10,226 bases of DNA from an uncultured Anaerolineae bacterium (GTDB lineage: Bacteria; Chloroflexota; Anaerolineae; Anaerolineales; UBA11858): NCBI GenBank assembly GCA_937893815.1, contig CALCSH010000606.1:1-10226 (forward strand), written 5' to 3'. Under the pieces are notes generated by a model. That model had not been told where the DNA came from. It worked only from the letters and a program-made list of their open reading frames with translations, and made no database searches. The number at the start of each line of letters is the position of its first letter. The stretch's first letter is position 1. This document shows positions 7,468-10,226 of the stretch, in pieces. A program made the translations under genes and the position numbers.

Positions 7468-8505
7468 TTAACTTCTTTTCCCGCTCAACCGGGCGACCAG
7501 GATATGCAAGGGGAGCGGGATCAGCCCGACAACGGGGAGCAGCCACTTGAGCAGGTAGTAGTGATTCTCCCCTTCACATTCGGGGTTTTCGTCAATCGTT
7601 TGATTCCCCTCGGGGCCATAGATTCCCACCAAAATATCAATTACTGCATCGCTATACCCCTGAGCGGCGTAGAAGGGGCGAATGATCTCTGGGTTGGCCT
7701 CGATGGCGTCGATATCGTGCTCGACGACCACGCCGTAATCGGCATCCAAAATCCACCAGGTGTCGTTATCTTTATCGACGCGGGCACGCGCCACGACATG
7801 CCCCTCCAGGCCGATGACGTGCGCCCGCAGGCGATTGCGCGTCAGAATATCGGTCAGCATTTTGGAGGCTTGCGAGCAAACCGAGACAGCGCGCTCGATG
7901 GCGCGCTCGGCGCGGCAGAATTCGTAGTTGGCGCGTTCGCCGCGCAGCAGTTGATCGAAAAAGATCAGGTAGTTTTCACGCAAGGGCACGCGTAGGCTGA
8001 ACGCTTTGTCGCCGCTTTCAGGCCAGTAATGCACCGTGCCGTCGAAAATGAGTTGCGTCAGGCGCTTAACGTATGCGGGATACTGCTCGTCGATGGCCGC
8101 ATTGCGGTTCATCTGGTCGTACACTTCCTGCGCGTTGTACTGGGCTGTGCGCAGTTTGCCTGCATAATCGAAGCCCGTGTACACCGTCGGATTGCGCATA
8201 GGGATCAAAACGCCGCTGAGGTTGATGATCAACAAAAGGACACTGACGCCGAAAACAGCCGCGCTGAGGATTTTTGTGCTGCGGATCGCTTGCACCAGCA
8301 GCTCTTGTGGGCTGATGAGAGTGCTCAAAATTATTGCGATGAACCCGGCAGCGACCCCGGCAATTTGCATGGCTCCGATGCCATAGCGCCCGGTGGGGTT
8401 GTAGATCAGATCAAGTTTCAGCGCGCCGAAGATGAGCATGATTCCGGCGAAATCGAGCAGCAGGGCGAGCGGCTTCTGGACGGAAGATGGGATTTTGTTG
8501 ATCAT
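7468..8505 (-). CDS. Membrane protein with transglutaminase-like (Cys-His-Asp) domain
   Basis: The 345-residue protein has three N-terminal membrane helices (about 13-33, 45-65 and 79-101), a soluble region of about 210 residues and a final helix at about 318-338. The soluble region carries VCSQASKMLTDIL, then GLEGHVVARA, then WWILDADYGV. This is the spacing and context of the transglutaminase-like catalytic triad, here C210, H236 and D254. Members of that fold are proteases, amidases or transferases. With both ends in the membrane, the domain most likely faces outside the cell. The ATG at 8505 was chosen; an in-frame TTG at 8556 would add 17 residues. Neither has a convincing Shine-Dalgarno site. 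The gene is convergent with the glycan block and divergent from the regulator. The triad is seen; activity and substrate are not known, and an inactive or binding role is possible. Confidence 0.7.
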   Translation of the reverse strand: MINKIPSSVQKPLALLLDFAGIMLIFGALKLDLIYNPTGRYGIGAMQIAGVAAGFIAIILSTLISPQELLVQAIRSTKILSAAVFGVSVLLLIINLSGVLIPMRNPTVYTGFDYAGKLRTAQYNAQEVYDQMNRNAAIDEQYPAYVKRLTQLIFDGTVHYWPESGDKAFSLRVPLRENYLIFFDQLLRGERANYEFCRAERAIERAVSVCSQASKMLTDILTRNRLRAHVIGLEGHVVARARVDKDNDTWWILDADYGVVVEHDIDAIEANPEIIRPFYAAQGYSDAVIDILVGIYGPEGNQTIDENPECEGENHYYLLKWLLPVVGLIPLPLHILVARLSGKRS

Positions 8506-8614
8506 GGAGATTATTTTTCGCGAGATTGGTATCTGATGATGCTCGCGTCTGCTCAAAAAATGGGACAGATTTGTGATACCACCCCACCTGCATTCGCGTT
8601 TGATATTTGTTGAG

Positions 8615-8620
8615 ATTATA
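8615..8620 (-). promoter_or_regulatory. Possible -10 box for the minus-strand transglutaminase-like gene
   Basis: The + strand ATTATA reads TATAAT on the minus strand, about 110 bases upstream of the ATG at 8505. No good -35 box is present at the expected distance (the region is C-rich), so this is tentative. Confidence 0.3.
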
Positions 8621-8628
8621 CCCGCATC

Positions 8629-8656
8629 TTGACCTGTGGGGGGCGAGGGTTATAAT
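8629..8656 (+). promoter_or_regulatory. Sigma70-type promoter of the regulator-epimerase operon
   Basis: The -35 box is TTGACC (8629-8634) and the -10 box is a perfect TATAAT (8651-8656), separated by 16 bases. Transcription would start near 8663, giving a leader of about 22 bases before the ATG at 8685. It also shows that longer reading-frame starts near 8607 cannot be used from this promoter. Confidence 0.75.
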
Positions 8657-8672
8657 TCAGAAGTTGAATTTT

Positions 8673-8678
8673 AGGAAG
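8673..8678 (+). promoter_or_regulatory. Ribosome binding site deciding the regulator start
   Basis: AGGAAG lies 6 bases before the ATG at 8685 and supports that start over upstream in-frame codons. Confidence 0.7.
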
Positions 8679-8684
8679 TATGCT

Positions 8685-9167
8685 ATGAATTTGGATGACG
8701 CACACGAAACCCGCGAGTTGCTTCTGCTCGAGACGATTGAGCAAAACCCCGATGTGAATCAGGCCACTCTGGCCGGCAAGCTGGATGTGGCTGTTGGCAC
8801 GGTCAACTGGCATATTAAGCGTCTTGTTGAAAAAGGGTTCATTAAGCTGAAGCGCGCCGAGCGTAAAAAACTTCGTTATATCATCACCCCCGAGGGGTTG
8901 GCCTTTCGCGCTCAACTGACAGTGAATTATGTTGAAAACTCGATGAATTTATTCCGCCGCACACGTCGCAAAGCACTCGAATTGCTGACCGACATTCGCG
9001 CCGAAGGGTATGAAAGCATCCGTATTTTGGGAAATGGCGACCTGGTAGATGTCATTCGTTTAACGTGCCTGGAACAGGGCGTGGATGTGAATGGTGATTC
9101 TGATATGCCCGCACTTGAAATACGCGGTTGGCGCGTCTACCGTGTCGAGGAGGAATTGCAATTATGA
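8685..9167 (+). CDS. Winged-helix transcriptional regulator with C-terminal extra domain
   Basis: The 160-residue protein has an N-terminal winged helix-turn-helix at about residues 10-77: LLLLETIEQNPDVNQATLAGKL, the recognition helix in AVGTVNWHIKRLVEKG, then the wing KLRYIITPEG. It is related to MarR/Lrp-like regulators found beside exopolysaccharide genes. After a helical linker, residues about 105-155 contain IRILGNGDLVDVIRLTCLEQGVDV and WRVYRVEE, resembling a small Rossmann-like fold of the type that binds nucleotides; this domain call is tentative. It is the first gene of an operon with its own promoter, and its stop overlaps the start of the epimerase gene by ATGA. It may control its own operon and the divergent gene, possibly in response to a nucleotide-sugar; that is inference. 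Confidence 0.82.
   Translation: MNLDDAHETRELLLLETIEQNPDVNQATLAGKLDVAVGTVNWHIKRLVEKGFIKLKRAERKKLRYIITPEGLAFRAQLTVNYVENSMNLFRRTRRKALELLTDIRAEGYESIRILGNGDLVDVIRLTCLEQGVDVNGDSDMPALEIRGWRVYRVEEELQL
9148..9153 (+). promoter_or_regulatory. Strong Shine-Dalgarno for the epimerase gene, inside the regulator gene
   Basis: A perfect AGGAGG lies 10 bases before the ATG at 9164, within the last codons of the regulator. It fixes the epimerase start at 9164 rather than the in-frame GTG at 9128, and fits translational coupling. Confidence 0.75.
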
Positions 9168-10174
9168 AAGAGCACATTCTGATTACCGGTGGAGCGGGAT
9201 ATATCGGGTCGTATCTAACCGGCGAATTGCTGCGCCAAGGCCATCGCGTGACTGTGGTGGATGATCTACTCTATGGCGGTGAGTCGCTGCTGGCCTACCT
9301 GCCCAATGATGATTTTCATTTCGTCAAAGCTGATGTCTGTGAAAACCGCGCCATCCGCACCGCTACGCCCGATGATTGGCCTGTGCCCAAAGCCGTGATC
9401 CATCTGGCGGCGATCGCCGGGTTTCCGGCCTGTCAATCGGTGGGACGGCAAGTGGCCTGGCGCTATAATGTTTTGTCTACGCAGCGAGTTTTTGAGCAGG
9501 CCGAGAGTATGGGGGTGGAGCGATTCATCTATATTTCCACATATAGTAATTATGGCCTTTCCATAGATGGCAATCCGGTCAATGAAGAAACGCCCCTCAA
9601 TCCGCAGTCGTTATATGCTGAAACGAAAGTTGCCTCCGAGCGTTATCTGCTGGCACACGCGGATAGCAGCGCCTGCGCGCCGCTGATCTTCCGCCCGGCG
9701 ACACTTTATGGACTTTCGCCGCGCCCGCGGTTTGATTTGATCGTCAATCAGTTTGTGCTAGACGCCTTCTCCAAGCGGCGCTTGATGATCTATCAGCGCG
9801 GCTATTCGCGTTCGTTCGTTCACATCGCCGACGCGGTTCATGGTATTATTTTGGGCCTTCAATCGCCGCTGGAAACGATGCGTGGGCAGGTGTATAACGT
9901 CGGTACCGATGAGGGCAACCTGACCAAGAATCAGGTTGTGCAGTTGATCCTCAAGCGCCTGCCAGAGACGATTGTCGATAATAAAGATATTACCTTTGGC
10001 GGCGATATGCGCGATATCACCGTTTCGTTTGAAAAAATTCAGCGCGAGTTGGGCTATTCCACCCGTTATACGGTGGATAATGGTGTGCGTGAGATTCTGC
10101 TGGCCTTGCAAAACGGACTGATCCGTAACCCAACTGACCCACGCTATCGCAATGCACGCTTTATCGTGCAGTGA
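9164..10174 (+). CDS. NAD-dependent nucleotide-sugar epimerase/dehydratase (extended SDR)
   Basis: The 336-residue protein is of usual length for the family. It begins with the NAD-binding motif T8-G-G-A-G-Y-I-G15, and D33 at the end of strand 2 favours NAD over NADP. The HLAAIAG segment follows, then the active-site serine/threonine in IS125-T126-Y, and the catalytic pair Y151-x3-K155 in YAETK. The substrate-binding half carries RPATLYG and the SFVHIADAV segment typical of GalE/RmlB-like enzymes. It would convert a UDP-, GDP- or dTDP-sugar in the cytoplasm; which reaction (4-epimerisation, 4,6-dehydration or other) cannot be decided from sequence. The ATG overlaps the regulator stop (ATGA). 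It probably supplies a sugar precursor for the surface glycan genes on the other side of the window. Confidence 0.88.
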   Translation: MKEHILITGGAGYIGSYLTGELLRQGHRVTVVDDLLYGGESLLAYLPNDDFHFVKADVCENRAIRTATPDDWPVPKAVIHLAAIAGFPACQSVGRQVAWRYNVLSTQRVFEQAESMGVERFIYISTYSNYGLSIDGNPVNEETPLNPQSLYAETKVASERYLLAHADSSACAPLIFRPATLYGLSPRPRFDLIVNQFVLDAFSKRRLMIYQRGYSRSFVHIADAVHGIILGLQSPLETMRGQVYNVGTDEGNLTKNQVVQLILKRLPETIVDNKDITFGGDMRDITVSFEKIQRELGYSTRYTVDNGVREILLALQNGLIRNPTDPRYRNARFIVQ

Positions 10175-10226
10175 CTGTCCATTCGCTGAAAAATTTGGCT
10201 AAATCGCGAATTATCTGATACCCTCA

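Noticed and set aside
7504..8613. Two + strand reading frames (7504-7995 and 8029-8613) opposite the transglutaminase-like gene
   Set aside because: Their translations lack domain features, while the minus-strand frame shows membrane helices and a catalytic pattern.
8607..8684. Longer N-terminus for the winged-helix regulator
   Set aside because: It would start upstream of the TTGACC/TATAAT promoter, while ATG 8685 has a good Shine-Dalgarno site.
10175..10226. Possible promoter or terminator after the epimerase gene
   Set aside because: The 52 bases contain only weak boxes (TTGGCT and TGATAC at poor spacing) and no convincing hairpin; nothing can be supported.

Overview
The window is a stretch of bacterial chromosome of fairly high GC content. 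It holds a cell-surface polysaccharide or glycolipid locus. The style suggests an environmental bacterium such as Chloroflexota/Anaerolineae: GC-rich codons, weak Shine-Dalgarno sites, small repeats between genes, and a cluster mixing radical SAM, GT2, zinc-ribbon methyltransferase and FAD oxidoreductase genes. That placement is an inference, since no rRNA or other marker gene is present. No tRNA, rRNA, CRISPR array or transposase gene was seen.

Positions 1-7378 carry five genes on the + strand: (1) a large multi-pass membrane protein of glycosyltransferase-C (GT39/ArnT-like) type, cut off by the left window edge; (2) a radical SAM protein with an N-terminal B12-binding-like domain; (3) a GT2 glycosyltransferase with two C-terminal membrane helices (dolichol-phosphate-mannose-synthase-like); (4) a class I SAM methyltransferase with an N-terminal zinc ribbon; (5) an FAD-dependent oxidoreductase of the protoporphyrinogen oxidase / UDP-galactopyranose mutase superfamily. 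They look like a co-directional unit that makes, modifies and transfers a lipid-linked sugar.

The four spacers between these genes, and the convergent spacer after gene 5, are almost completely filled by imperfect inverted repeats. One (2307-2371) has its own sequence. The other four belong to one family built from degenerate 8-base units of the type CACRRAGA. Two short 7-base tandem tracts (TTCAACC-type) also lie inside the first gene and are translated as part of the protein.

Positions 7468-8505 hold a minus-strand gene for a membrane protein whose extramembrane domain shows a transglutaminase-like Cys-His-Asp pattern. It is divergent from a two-gene + strand operon (8685-10174): a winged-helix regulator with an extra C-terminal domain, overlapping by ATGA an NAD-dependent sugar epimerase/dehydratase. 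The operon has a clear sigma70-type promoter (TTGACC, 16 bp, TATAAT). Together the genes suggest regulated synthesis of an envelope glycan from nucleotide sugars. The product cannot be named from sequence alone.
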